Assembly: GCA_017311315.1 (NCBI GenBank)
Contig: CM029664.1
Location: 44,918,510-44,982,509 of the forward strand
Direction of reading: 5' to 3'
Source: Dendrocalamus latiflorus
Taxonomy: Eukaryota > Streptophyta > Magnoliopsida > Poales > Poaceae
DNA: 64,000 nt
The translations under genes were made by a program, and so were the position numbers. The stretch's first letter is position 1. Every line of letters begins with the position of its first letter. Shown piece by piece: positions 12,651 through 24,258 of the stretch. The notes under the pieces are model-generated. The model was not told where the DNA came from, made no database searches, and saw nothing but the letters and a program-made list of their open reading frames with translations.

Positions 12651-14220
12651 GGGCCCTTGTAGCACCTCAGCTAGTAATACGAAATACTACTATAGAACAT
12701 TATTATTAAAGTAAAAAATAAATAAGAATAATTTTAGAAATCATAAAGAAATTAAAATATTAATAGAGAACCAATAGAAGCTGAAATAAATATTTAAAAC
12801 ATAGAACCGATCCACTTCTAATCAACTGAAGAACAAATAAAACAATAAAATAGTGGTAAATCACGGTGCTAAAAACTTGAGTGCTTTCACCCAGACATGA
12901 TGCTATCACTCCACTGGCCATTTACCTAAGAATGAAAATAGCAAGTGTGAGATTTAAAAATCTCAGCAAGTACCCAACAACGATCGCAACATGATTAGTA
13001 AAGGACAAGTAATGCAAATAAGTAATTCACACAATTTAATTGCAATGAAACTAGATTATTGGAAACACTGATACCGATCAGAGATAGAGGTAATAGGAAC
13101 TGTGGAATTAAGGATAATTATTATTTAGTAAGTTGACAATGACACTGGCGATTACTTCCCACATACCCGATTATACGAGAGTAGTCAGGCACAACACTGT
13201 CCTCGACGTATAACTATAGAAGGGGTGTAATATCCTGAGTAACGAGAGTGTACGGCCCCCCGTACATTACCAGGTGGGTGGAAATTTTCTATATATGTGG
13301 ATAACCCCAGAACAAGTAACTGTTATATTGTTAACATATTATATGGTGTGAAATGAAGGGAACTAAGAGAAGGCTGAGATAAGATTATGATAGGAAGAAG
13401 GATTTGCTAAGGTTGGAAATGGAGAAACATATTTCCTGATAAAATAGCGATGTGGAATGATAATATAGTGATAGTAATATAGGAATTATTTTAAGGATGT
13501 ATTATAACATAACTCACACAAGGTTGTCAACCATTCAAATTTATTATGTGATAAGTAATTATTAACAGGTTTAATATATGCATCCTTAATGGCTCACATA
13601 CAACATCATACAATTAATGGATCATGATATTAGGAAACTAAAACATAACAGCCATAATGTTCTTAATGTCGAAAGAGTGCTAATAATTTAACCTAAGTTA
13701 AAACATGTTCATATACTACCCCCGTTAACAATTTAAGTATGAATAGTAAAACACTAATTAAAGCATGAGTTCTAGAACATTATTACCGGAGTATTCTAAT
13801 AAACCTAAAGGCATATGAAGCAGGATAACCTAGAACAACAAGGTATGGATATAATATTAGAAGTCTATAACCAGACAAGTATTAGTATACGATAACAATT
13901 AGACAAGCATTGGTGATACGATAGTAAATAAGTAAGCATGGGTGATATGATAATAGATAGTCAAGTTTTAGCAATATGATAATACTAGGTAAGCTTTAGT
14001 GATATGATAATTGTACTCAATGGTAAGGCGACAAGTAATCTGGAACACGTGGTGTGTGAAACGGAAAGGTTACGGCCGCGAGGTACTTGTCTTGAGCACG
14101 TTCGGCGGGCTCGCTACACGAGGGATCAGAGTTTTGCAATTGCCCAAACGTTCTCTCATAGGCTACGTGCAAACTTACAAGATGGAATAGAGACGGATCA
14201 GATCAAACTAAAATAAACTT
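12651..14220. other. AT-rich block, possibly decayed LTR retrotransposon
   Basis: 1.5 kb of A/T-rich sequence starting TGTAGCACC, with no open frame of note. GATATGATAAT-type words recur at 13920-14010. The composition and the phrase CTCAGCAAGTACC suggest non-coding parts of a gypsy-type element, but no LTR pair or pol domain is visible. Confidence 0.3.
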
Positions 14221-14990
14221 GTGGGAAGACAGACGGAAGTACAATTGACCAGAAGAATTTGCGTTCGCTAAGCCTTCATTGTGCGAATCGCTGTTCGGCC
14301 GTGCGAAACACAACCCGCTGTGCATCCACAAAAACACAGTGCGAAACGTGGTTTGGCCGTGCCTACCGGCCACCCGAACCGCACAACCGTGGAAGATGGC
14401 CATCGACCACTCCGGTCACCGCCGGTGCCATTGCTGGCCGCCGTCGGCCAGCCGCCACATGTGTCATGCAAGCCGCCACCTGTGTCATGCAAGCCGCCGC
14501 CGCCATCGCTCTGCGACGCCTACCGTAGCTCACCGCCCGTGCTGCCGCGACGTCCGCGTCGGCCGCCGCTGCCTGCGCTGCGACCACCCGCTGCCGCCAA
14601 TGCGCTGCCACAGGACACCGCCGCCACCACGCCTCACAGCCCACGCTGTCGCAGTCGTCCCTCATGGCTGTGCTCGCGCCGTTAGGCCGCTGTGCCGTCG
14701 CTGCCCTGCCATGGCCCACAGCCGGCCTGTTGTGGCCGCAGCCGGCCTGTCGTGGCCAGCAGCAGTCGCCACCTCTTAAGATGGTGTCGCCGCGCCGTGA
14801 GTTGCCTTGCCGTGGCCATGCCGGCCAACGCCACCTACCGCCGACGTTGGTGCCGTCTGGCCTGGCCTCCCCCACACGCCACCGGTCTCACAGGGTGGAA
14901 GAGAGAGATTGGATGGGAGAGAGGAAAGAATAGATAGAGAGAGATGTAAAGATAGATATGGGAGAAAGAGAGAATGGGAGATAAGATGGA
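14221..14990. other. GC-rich low-complexity block
   Basis: CCGCC/GCCGTGGCC-rich sequence, open in nearly all frames on both strands. Short repeats include TGTGTCATGCAAGCCGCCAC twice at 14460-14495. No protein family is recognised in any frame. Confidence 0.5.
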
Positions 14991-14991
14991 T

Positions 14992-15240
14992 TTTAAAACA
15001 AAGGAATGTCTATACAACATTCGACTATTTTTGAGGACAAAAATAGTCAGATTAATCTGGGACGTTAGATCTCCATCCAACGGATCCACTCATACAAGCC
15101 CCCCTTCAAAAAAAAAATTACCCCTTCCAAAAAAAATGATCTAGGACGTTGGATCTCCATCTAACGGCTCAAAATCTAACTGTTTTTATCCTAAAAAATA
15201 GTCGAATATTGTATATATAGACATGCACTCCCTTAAAATA
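14992..15240. mobile_element. Foldback MITE
   Basis: Arms 14992-15040 and 15190-15240 are inverted copies (ATTCGACTATTTTT against its complement). Between them the phrase GACGTT(A/G)GATCTCCATC occurs twice in direct orientation. No coding capacity. Confidence 0.7.
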
Positions 15241-16039
15241 AAGTGGTCGTTCGTATTTTCTGAGTGCTACAACCCTCGTCTCTACATGCGAGTGAGCAAC
15301 AGAATCCCTGCTACTAGCGTCGACTCGAGTCGCATCCACTCCATCGACGGGAAAGATTACATGCATACATGCATGCAGTTCATTTTCCCGACCGTAGCAC
15401 ATGAGTGTGGACAGTGGTAAAACACCACAAACAGTTAGCTAGCTAGTGATTACTATTTTGACGAAATGACAACACCCTGCGGGGCCCTGTCCGGCCGGGA
15501 CACCTGGGGTCGGGCGGGCAATAGGCAAGCACCAGAGAAAGGGAGCAGCAGTACTCGCCAACTGTGGACGCTGCAAGCTCTGCCGATCATCGACGGGCAT
15601 CACCCATCACCACCTGCCACGACTGTCTGCCTGTCTGGCCAGCGAATAGTACGCCACACTGCTACTGCTGCATGAACTTGAAGTGGTGAAGGCGCCGGGG
15701 GCCCGTGCCGAGCCGTGCAGGAACAGCGGTGCACGGGCAGAGGCATGCAGCGTGGGACACGGCCGCACGGTCGTGGAGCGGCCGGGGGCAGCAGTGTTTG
15801 GTTGGTGTGATACAGTGGATGCCTCTGCCCGTCTTTGGACAGTCCTAGAGATCGGCGTATGGTCCTGGCATTGTTTACTACTAAAGTCATAATTTTGGTT
15901 TAGTGTCACCTGCATGTATGCAGTGTGATCGCATGTGTAGGGTAGGGATATCTCAAAGGGTCGACCGAGGTGTTTATGGTAGTTTTACTGGACACCTTAT
16001 TACAAATGATTGATCAAAATCGCTAGTACTAAATATAAC
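15241..16039. other. Intergenic, no gene recognised
   Basis: A moderately GC-rich stretch at 15466-15890 has short open frames on both strands with no recognisable family. Confidence 0.4.
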
Positions 16040-17129
16040 CATAGAAGATTTTAGTTTAGCGACCGTCTGTGTTACTAATAGCGCTAAAAACTGTATGTGA
16101 AGAAATAATATCATAGATGGTTCATGTTGAAAACCGTTTGTGAAGTATAACAGACGGTTATTAACACGAACCGTCTGTCATATTATCTCTTCATAGACGG
16201 TTTGTATAAAAACCGTCTGTGATATGTCGCCGCCTGATTTTGCTGCCCCCTTTATTCAAACTTTCAAACTGAAGTTGTGCCGCGACCTCTCAACTATTGA
16301 TCGGTTCCACCCCAAACCAATCAAAACGTTGCCTCCCCCAATGACGCCGACTACCTCTCCAAGCTCCCCAGCTTCTGGTTGTGATGCCACGGTTCACTGC
16401 ATAAAGTGCTCTTGTCGTAAGAGTGTCTTGTGTAGTGTCATTGTCGTGACACAACACGGTGACGCTGTCGCCATCGGCCCCTCCTTCATCGCCGGTGACA
16501 TATCCCCGCACCCCCTCTCTTTCTTGATGTTTGATATGAAATTACGAAATTATTGGATGGTTAGGGTTTTAGCCATGTAATCTTGATGCTCGTGCATGTG
16601 AAAATTAATTATTGATGCTTTAATTAGTTCTTGTGATGATTGATGGATGGTTAGGGTTTCACCCCTTGTTGAAATTCATGTTTTATTGCATGATGAAGTG
16701 GCGCATATGGCTGCTAACAGACTAGACACATACGACTATGACCTACGACCACAGCATACAATCATGGCCTACGACCACGAGCTACCGAAGACATGGCGTC
16801 AATCATAAATATACATGTTTTGGTTCATCTGCATTCTTTGGTTGCGCTGTTTTATAGCGTAATTAGAGAATGTTGATGTACTGAAGGAGCCCTATTTATG
16901 ATATCGCGAGAACGCAATCACAGACAGTTCTTAACTAGAACCGTTTGTAGTAATAGACTATTACAGATGGTTCATAGTGAGAACCGTCTGTAATAATTGT
17001 TATCACAGACGGTTTAAAAATCGTCTATAATGCATTTAGAGTATTACTGGTCTATAATTACAGAAGGTTTCCTGAACCGTCTGTGGTGACGTTTCCGAAC
17101 CGTCTGTGATGAGCTTTTCTGTAGTAGTG
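16040..17129. mobile_element. Non-autonomous CACTA-like transposon
   Basis: The right end is the complement of CACTACTACAGAAAAGCTC. Clusters of the subterminal motif ACCGTCTGT/ACAGACGGT occur in both orientations at 16065-16225 and 16905-17112. Such subterminal arrays plus a CACTA terminus define this superfamily. The left terminus is degenerate and its position approximate. The interior has no transposase. Confidence 0.65.
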
Positions 17130-17164
17130 TGAGTTTCAGGTCTTAGTAATTTGAAGTAGCTTAT

Positions 17165-17275
17165 GCTGATTTTAGCTTTGATACCACTTGTAATATTCGG
17201 TTCATATTTTAGCAGGTTTTAGCTTTGATACCACTTGTAGTATTCCGTTCACATTTCAGCAATTTATCATTAGTA
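17165..17275 (+). repeat. Two-copy tandem repeat (about 57 bp)
   Basis: The phrase TTTTAGCTTTGATACCACTT occurs at about 17172 and 17218, followed in both copies by GTA(A/G)TATTC(G/C)GTTCA. Confidence 0.75.
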
Positions 17276-17612
17276 GGCAAACACCACTTGCGTATGCTAG
17301 TGGTTAGCACAAACAGCAGCACTCTTCTGGTGTCAGAATTTTAGCTCTCAAATATATGTTGTTCACCTCCCTGTTGTCCAAGGTTTTCTAGATCTTCATT
17401 CTACTTTCTATGATTTATTGTTTTTGTGGGTTGAAAGAACTAGAAAATTGATGCACGTTTTGAGTTGCTCTAGATGTCTCTCAGTTGGATCCTCAATTTT
17501 CTCTGTCTTGTTTACCTTAGTTCTGTAATATTTTAGTCTATGACGTGAGCAACAGAAAAACAGATATATCCTGGGATTTTAAGCAAATTTACTTCTCTCT
17601 CTTCAAAATTAG

Positions 17613-17677
17613 GTTGTATACGGTGAAGGCACATGATGAGGAATGTAGAGCTGTCCGCTTTGTGGACTCTGGACATG
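17613..17677 (+). pseudogene. Orphan exon of a WDR55-like WD-repeat protein
   Basis: One exon with an acceptor AG at 17611 and a donor GT at 17678 encodes LYTVKAHDEECRAVRFVDSG, matching the second exon region of plant WDR55 (KVRAHKESCRAVRF in Arabidopsis). No neighbouring WDR55 exons are visible on either side. This is an isolated fragment, probably carried by a transposon. Confidence 0.65.
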
Positions 17678-17898
17678 GTAATAAAATAACCTTTATAATT
17701 TATTTTCGATTAAGTTCAGTGATTCCATATTACTGGTCATGCATTTTGTGGGTGATTTTTTTTCCATTTGTGCTCACTTGCCTAAGCACGGTACTGCAAA
17801 TGTTGCAGTTCCACGCCAGCAGTCTTAAGTCTTAACGCATGCTTCCTTTGGCCATTGTCTCTCAGCCTTCACCACTCCTCTACCTTCTCCCTTAGCTT

Positions 17899-18142
17899 CG
17901 GATATGTTCTTTTCAGCTTCTAAAAATTGATTTTCGACTTTTCTACAGTAACTAGCTTTTAAACGGAGTATCTTTTCAAGATAGTGTCTACTAGTTAATT
18001 GTAGTACATACTGTACCGACTTCATTTATATCGGTAAAAACTGCACGTGAGTTTCTGTTACTCTATAATCTCTCACACGAATAGCCCAAAAGCCACAAGC
18101 CGTAGCCAAAAACTATAAGTTTCAGCCAAAAAGAACAGGCCC
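17899..18142. mobile_element. MITE, copy 1 of a family also at 62398-62637
   Basis: The ends resemble GTTCTTTTCAGC and its complement AAAAAGAACAGGCC. The interior phrase ACCGACTTCATTTATATCGG and most of the 240 bp are shared with the copy at 62.4 kb. Confidence 0.75.
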
Positions 18143-19640
18143 GGATCCATCTTGTCACTAAAATATGTAGGGCACCATTGCAAAAGCTACTTCTTGACTA
18201 TTGCCTCTCTCTCTCTCATCGCCTGTTGCTTCTTTGCTTCGCCTTGTCACTAATAGCATGCTAGCTACTAGGCAACCGTTGCCTAATGCCTGCCCCTGCC
18301 TAATCCCCTCCAGTCTCCTCTGCCACCTCTCTCACTCTTCCACTCTTCAAGATGGCAGAGTGCCGACTCTTTCTCTCTCCCTCTCTTGCACGTGACAAAC
18401 TAGACCCATATCTGAGATGGCTGCATGCATGTGAGGGATGACAAGGCTACCGAATCGGCATTGGGAGGTGGGGGTAAGGTGGGTCGTGGGGAAAGGGATG
18501 CGTGGATGGCGGTGGCCTATCTCCCTCCTCTCTCCTCAATGGCGATAGTGGTGGCGTGGCGACAACATCTATGACATTGGTCTCCCTCCCCTCTCGACAG
18601 CGCCGATGGTGGCAACATGGTGATGATGACCACGACGTGGTGTCTACTCTCCTTCAGCATGATACAATGGATCCTCTCCTCCATCGTCGATGCCCATGCC
18701 GATGTTGTTGCCGATGCGACATCGTGCGGCATCAACTTCAACTTGCGGCTGAGCCTGCTCAATGTGGAGAGCATCCTTGCATCGCCCGCACCCAAATTTG
18801 GCTCGACAGGGAACGGCGGTGCACGGTGGTCTCATCACGACAGGGCATGGCGGGGAGGTTGGAGGCGAGGACAACGACAGGTGACGGCCATGAGCCCAGA
18901 GCCACATGATGATAGGGAAAACGATGACGATGTTCGGTTTCCGATAAGATACTGGTATGCTCTCCCTCCTCCTCTTTGGCTATTCCCACGGTCCATCATC
19001 CTTTGACGTCCACATGCCCGGTCGCATGCCGTTGCTGTGCAGCCTGGTCTATCGTGTCGGCATGAGCACGACCTAATTGGTCGAGCCGTGTTGTGCCACC
19101 CGACGAACCTATATTCTAGGCCCAACATAGCCTGTCATTCATGCCATGACAGCCCAACCTAAAAATGTCAGCCCAACTTGAAAATTATCATGTTGTGCTT
19201 AGGCCAGATCGTGCCATGCCTAGAAAAGCCCGGCCCAACTCCTGGCAAATCTAGGCTTCCATCTGATGGACCCAACACCATCTCAATTCTCACCTCATGT
19301 CCAGGGCCAGATTTGCAGTGCTGCTCACATTGCTCCTAGTCTGCACATCAGCCGCGACAAGCAAGGACAAGGGTGGCGAGTTTGTCAGGAACTTCGACCG
19401 ATCAATATGCCTGAACTCACACTCGAACACACACGAAATTGGTAGAATAGAGTAAGAACACAAGAGTTTTTTTGTGTTGCTGAAAATCTGGCAGCGTTTT
19501 ATATTGTATTAGATTGCTATTTAAAGGAAATCCTAGTTTAACTCTGGTGGTTAAGCCACCCTTATTACGCGCCACTACCTGCACGATCCCACGGATCCAG
19601 GCCATGACGTGCACGATGCTAACAAAGCGGAGAACGTGCT
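18143..19640. other. Intergenic, repeat-derived
   Basis: 18500-19000 is GC-rich and open in several frames without a recognisable protein. 19020-19250 carries a degenerate GCCCGGCCCAACTCC-type repeat also seen near 27520 and 63430. The remainder is unremarkable. Confidence 0.4.
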
Positions 19641-19664
19641 CTCCGATGGATTAAGCACGCGTTG

Positions 19665-19880
19665 AGCACTTTCGACTGTTACAACAACTCTTCAACCATA
19701 GTCGTTACGACTACGACCATGACCGCTATGACTACGACTTATGACCACTAGCTCTACTACTACACAGTAAGTCCACGACTATTATAGTACTCTACGACCG
19801 TTACAGTAAATCTACGACTGCAACGGTACTCTACGACTTCGGTCATGAGTTACGACTTACGACTTTTGACCACGGTAAAC
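19665..19880. repeat. Degenerate TACGAC array
   Basis: The word (C/T)TACGAC or ACGAC recurs more than a dozen times in about 200 bases. A shorter related stretch is at 16730-16795. Confidence 0.6.
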
Positions 19881-19899
19881 GTGCTAGATTATTCACTAG

Positions 19900-20051
19900 G
19901 ATCAGGCCGGGCAGAGGCGGAGTGCCAAGATCTGGCGACGCGCGGTGATTGTGTGGCGAACAGCGGCGAGAGCAGGTGTCGGTGGTGCCGCAGCGAGGCG
20001 CTCGACGACATGTGCTTCGGGGCCGCCGAGGTGTGGCGGCTCCCGCACCAG
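19900..20051 (+). pseudogene. Orphan exon of a Cys-rich secreted-type protein
   Basis: An exon-like segment between AG at 19898-19899 and GT at 20052 encodes ECQDLATRGDC, RCRWCRSEALDDMCFG and WRLPHQ. The regular CxxC-rich spacing resembles a conserved plant Cys-rich (PSI-like) exon, but I cannot name the family. Third positions are GC-rich, unlike the flanks, which supports a genuine coding origin. No partner exons are visible. Confidence 0.5.
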
Positions 20052-20749
20052 GTATGCCCACGCGCGAAGATGATGCCGCCGCCGCTATTCTGCCCTCGTC
20101 TTGCTCGGGATCGTTCTATCCTACTATTGTCTTTCACTGGATCTGAGACTTCGAGCTTGTATTTCCTGGTGCTGTGTGATTGGCTGACAGGTGTTTGTGT
20201 ATTTTTTACTGTAAAATTTGATCGGAATGTGGCAAATCCTTGTTTTAAAGTGGAAAAAAAAGAGACGGCACCAATTTTGGTCGCTTATCGTTATTGGAGT
20301 CACCTGCGCGCTACCTTGGTCATTTCCGACATTGCAATAGCCAGTATGTAATGGACTAATGGTCAATGCGCCTAGATGCCTGAATCTAGATGAACAATTC
20401 CCAATTTGAGCCGAGACTGTGTGATGATGAACAAGTGAATTAGCAGGATCTGCATGTGCATTTTCCTCCTTTCAAAGATTTAAGGAAACTTCCATTTTAT
20501 TAGCTGTTTCACTATCCTCAAGCTTGTTCTGAAATCTACCCTACTCTATAATACACCAAAATTATCTTTACTAAATCCACCCCCTCAACCACTCCCACAG
20601 TCATGCCAAATCTAAGTCCACCCAGATTTGTGTACCAAAGTAATCCAACTCCATACAAATGAATGGCTTGGATCTCCCCTCAAACCTTATTCTCTTACTC
20701 ATTGAAGATCCTAAGGTCAAAATTATTTGGATCATGCACATCATTCAAC

Positions 20750-21150
20750 CGGTACCCACCCCGTGCCGCGCCCACGCACAGCGCTCGGCCCCACGTTTCC
20801 TCGCAGCCTCCTCGCAGCCTCCGCCCTCCCTCCGCTCCTCCTCCCCATCCCTCCGCTCTGCCGCCTCCTCCTCCCCCCACCTTGCGCTGCCGCCGCCTCC
20901 TCCTCCTCCCCACCCCGCGTCGCCGCCTCCTCCCCCGTGCCTCCACTCCCGCCGCTCCCCCCGTCCTCCACCGCGCCGCCACTCCCTCCGCTCCCCCGTC
21001 CTCCACCGCGCCGCCGCTCCCCCATCTCCACCTCTCCCCCGCGCCTCCGCTCCCCCCGTCCTCCCCCGCGCTGCTGCTCCCCTCACCTCCTCCTCCCCAC
21101 CCCGCGGACAAGGTCCCCGCGGACATGCGTGTGCTCCAGCTTATGAGCTC
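20750..21150. repeat. C/T-rich low-complexity tract
   Basis: CCTCC/CCGCC-rich sequence open in many frames on both strands (Pro/Arg/Ser or Gly/Arg/Glu rich). It could have been captured with the promoter or 5' UTR of the adjacent Peter Pan fragment. Confidence 0.7.
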
Positions 21151-21351
21151 TACCCCCTGCGCATGAACAGGTAAATTGAACGGATCTCGTGTCCGGCTCT
21201 TAGATCGCGCGTTCATGTGTAGGACTCCACGGTTGTTTGATTTGGAGACGGATCTTGTGCGATGCGTGTAGATCTGGCGACCTTGCACGCATCGGCATCG
21301 CCTCCCTCCCTCCCGTCTCCGAACGCAGCGGCTGCTCCAAGAACCCTAACC

Positions 21352-21925
21352 ATGGCGCGGTTCCACAACGTGAGCTCTCTCTCTCTCTCTCTCTCTCGAC
21401 CCCTCGACCTTCCTTGCACGGCCTCGTCTGCTTGGTTTTTGTTCGGGTTGACGGACCCGTCTGGTTCTTGCCGGAGCAGAAGAGGAACGGGGGGCGCGGC
21501 GGCGGCAAGGGCAAGGGCAAATGGAAGATGCCGCCGTCTTTGGCGCGGAAGCAGCAGGCGGCCATGGAGAACGTGGACCAGGTCACCGGCGCCAAGATCC
21601 CCAAGAGCTTCGTCTTCTCCCGCGGCAAGCTCCCCTCCACGCTCCGCCACCTCCAGCAGGACCTCCGCAAGCTCATGCTCCCCTACACCGCCCTCAATCT
21701 CAAGGTCCCTCCCTATCCTGAGCCCCTCCTTCGTCACAGCACCGATCCATGGGTAAATACGTTTCTTGGCATGCTCACGAGCCGCGATTTTGAAACATTC
21801 GACAGGAGAATAAGCGGAACAACCTCAAGGACTTCGTCAACGTGGCCGGCCCATTGGGTGTGACGCATTTATTGATCCTTTCTAACCCAAAGAGCTTGCC
21901 GCACTTGCGCTTCTCCCTGTTCTAC
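21352..21925 (+). pseudogene. Peter Pan-like (PPAN/SSF1, Brix domain) N-terminal fragment
   Basis: Exons at 21352-21369 (ATG, MARFHN), 21480-21704 and 21806 to about 21905, with GT-AG introns in phase. The protein reads AKIPKSFVFSRGKLP, QQDLRKLMLPYTALNLK, then NNLKDFVNVAGPLGVTHLL, the start of the Brix domain of the 60S ribosome-biogenesis factor Peter Pan. Similarity stops after LPHLRF and the frame ends soon after, so only about the first third is present. It supplies the only plausible start codon for a chimeric Helitron transcript. A CT microsatellite lies in intron 1 (21373-21399). Confidence 0.8.
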
Positions 21926-21983
21926 TACGCAGTGCGTCGGCCGTCTTGCTATAGAATTGGGTTTTGATCCATGGTCGATTTGC

Positions 21984-22139
21984 AGGTTGCTCTTTGATGA
22001 TAGGTCAGAGCAATTTGATGATATAGTTTTATATAGCAGCAGGCTGAATGGTTGGAACAAACCGGATGGTCAGCAGGTTGTGCGGCTGGGGCTGGTCAAC
22101 GAAGCATGGGAGATTTTCCACGGAGTGCCAGAGAGGAAC
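21984..22139 (+). pseudogene. Possible PPR-protein exon fragment
   Basis: An open segment after an AG acceptor encodes LFDDRSEQFDDIVLYSSRLN and LVNEAWEIFHGVPERNLVCW. The second phrase has the look of a plant PPR repeat (AWEIFxGxPERNLVCW). Too short for certainty. It lies within the Helitron in the same orientation as the other captured exons. Confidence 0.4.
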
Positions 22140-22580
22140 CTGGTTTGTTGGCCGTGTTGATCGTTCGCTTTTCTTTCTTATTGCTGCAAAGGCACATTGA
22201 TTGAGCACAACAATTCTGGATGTTCAGGGTGTGGTATGTCATTGAAGTTTTAATCACCAAATGGGTCCCTTTTGCCAAAATTTGCTAATTCCTGATTGCT
22301 AATTGGACACCTGTGCTTTGCAGGGCCTGAAAATGTTTTGGGGGAATTGCTTGTGAGTTAGTTTTGCGACTGCAAAAAATTGGACTATGATTGTTGGAAT
22401 GAAGAGAAGATCAATAACGAAGAAGCTAGAGGAGCTATGCTACTTTTTGCATGAGCAAAGGTAGAATCTCCCCCTTCCCATTTGTCTGACATGACAATTA
22501 TAAACTTTTCTGGTTTTCTCATTTCCAGTAGTCTAATATCTACAAGTGACCCCTTAAACCTCACACCATGTACAATTTAG

Positions 22581-22903
22581 GTCGCTGATGTTTGGTCTTG
22601 TGGAGTAACTCTATATGTGATGCTTGTGGGTGCTTACCCTTTTGAGGACCCTGTCGAACCAAGGAACTTCCGCAAGACAATTATTGTGAGTTCATCTGAC
22701 AAATGAACTATGCCAATGAGATTCCTTTCCTCATTTTGTTTTGTTTAGGTCAGCTCAGGCTGCACCTTAATGTGTGGGAATAAAAGTTTATAAGATCCTT
22801 GCAGCGGATACTCAGCGTACAATACTCGGTTCCTGATTACGTCCGAGTTTCAATGGAATGCAGACATCTGCTGTCCCGGATCTTCGTGGCAAACCTTGAG
22901 CAA
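22581..22903 (+). pseudogene. SnRK2/SAPK kinase, two captured exons (kinase C-lobe)
   Basis: Exon 22581-22685 (105 bp) encodes VADVWSCGVTLYVMLVGAYP and FEDPVEPRNFRKTI. Exon 22805-22903 encodes RILSVQYSVPDYVRVSMECR and HLLSRIFVAN. These are consecutive exons of a plant SnRK2 protein kinase (ABA/osmotic stress signalling), subdomains IX-XI, with intact splice sites. The catalytic N-lobe is absent; another SnRK2 exon appears downstream in the wrong order. Confidence 0.85.
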
Positions 22904-23070
22904 GTAAGCAGACCTCCTTCGTGTTCTAAAAAAAGGTGGATAACTATATGCATCAAGAACTTTTTTTGTTTCCTTTCAGCATTAAAACTTAGTACGTCTT
23001 GTATTTCAAATGTTTAAATCTGTTATGATATCCAGATTGCAAACTTAAAAGAGAACACTTAGTATTTCAG

Positions 23071-23148
23071 GTTGTGCTAACTCCCACACATTTGGCCATA
23101 GTTATGGAATACGCTGCTGGCGGTGAGCTATTCGAAAGGATCTTAGTC
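23071..23148 (+). pseudogene. SnRK2/SAPK kinase, third captured exon (N-lobe, out of order)
   Basis: Encodes VVLTPTHLAIVMEYAAGGEL and FERI after an AG acceptor. In any SnRK2 gene this hinge-region exon lies upstream of the two exons found here at 22581-22903. Sequence after the ATC codon is unrelated. The order within the Helitron is therefore permuted. Confidence 0.85.
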
Positions 23149-23444
23149 CTGGTTGATTCCTTACTAAATTAGTCCTGGTTAGTTGACAAACATTATGAAG
23201 CTGTTGATTCCCCCTGATTGATTCCTTACTAAATTAGTCCTGGTTAGTTGACAAACATTATGAAGCTGTTGAATTTTGAAACAGCTCTTACCCCCATTCA
23301 CTTTTACCTTTAGAAACTCGTCATCAGGTTGGCTTTGTTCATCAGCTATGGATGGTTACCAAAAGCAAATGGGCAAACAGACGATTTAATTAATTACACA
23401 ATTGATTGATTTTGCATGCATTTGATTTTGTAGTGCTCTTTCAG

Positions 23445-23699
23445 ATATATATTGGAGTCAAGTAGCTTCGAGTTGTTTTTCCAGTATGTTGAATTGCCAA
23501 ACTTTGATATCGCCTCTGATGCTTTGAACACCTTCAAGGTAAATCCAATTTTGTCAATTTGGTAGTTATATCATACTATTGTTTGGCTTTATGTTTGGTT
23601 CTTCAATATTGATATTTGCTGCTGACAAGATGTTTGCAGGATTTGCTCACCAAACATGAAGCTGCAGTGTCCGAGTTTCTGAGCTCCCATTACGAACAG
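23445..23699 (+). pseudogene. MO25/CAB39-like protein, two captured exons
   Basis: Exons 23445-23538 (YILESSSFELFFQYVELPNF, DIASDALNTFK) and 23640-23699 (DLLTKHEAAVSEFLSSHYEQ) match adjacent exons of plant MO25-like scaffold proteins, which bind STE20/GCK-type kinases. Splice sites are intact and the phase continuous. A short piece of the second exon is repeated near 23824-23855. Confidence 0.85.
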
Positions 23700-23889
23700 G
23701 TGAGCTGAGAGAGTGATATCCTTCTTTCCCACCCTTTCCATTTGATCTTCCTTGCCATCGTTTGCATATGTTCTTGAATATTGATCCATACTTTGAACAG
23801 CATTACGAACACAAATCTGGGAGTTCCCATTACGAACAGGTGAGCTGCAGTGTCCGAATTGGAAGCCAATTTAACGAGGTATTAGCACC

Positions 23890-24225
23890 AACAATCCCAT
23901 GAGGTCGAATGAAATTTTGGAGGCTCAGGACAGAGCGCTTACCAAGGGGAACCGCAGCAGCTACCCCAGTGTTCAGTCCACTCCTGACATTGAGAAGAAG
24001 TACGTGCACCGTGTCTATGATGCCATAGCTCCTCACTTCAGCTCAACGCGATTTGCTAAATGGCCCAAGGTTGCAGGATTCTTGAATTCGTTGAGGCCAG
24101 GGTCTGTCATACTGGATGCTGGTTGTGGTAATGGCAAGTATTTGGTCTTCAATCCTGATTGTTTCTACATAGGCTGTGATATAAGCCCGCCCTTGATTGA
24201 GATATGTACGGGGAGAGGGCTGTGA
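23890..24225 (+). pseudogene. TRM9-type tRNA methyltransferase fragment
   Basis: The open frame encodes STPDIEKKYVHRVYDAIAPH, FSSTRFAKWPKV and SVILDAGCGNGKYL, the SAM-binding motif I region of the plant TRM9/ALKBH8-type wobble-uridine methyltransferase. It ends at TGA 24223 after CDISPPLIEIC, inside the methyltransferase fold. The phrase GATATAAGCCCGCCCTT is duplicated at the break (about 24177 and 24224). Confidence 0.85.
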
Positions 24226-24258
24226 TATAAGCCCGCCCTTTAAACAAGGAAGCAATGG

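Noticed and set aside
14279..14937. Overlapping 70-170-codon frames
   Set aside because: GCC-repeat composition, open on both strands, no recognisable product.
20659..21288. Pro- or Gly/Arg-rich frames of 130-197 codons on both strands
   Set aside because: CT-rich low-complexity DNA; open in most frames, no conserved sequence.
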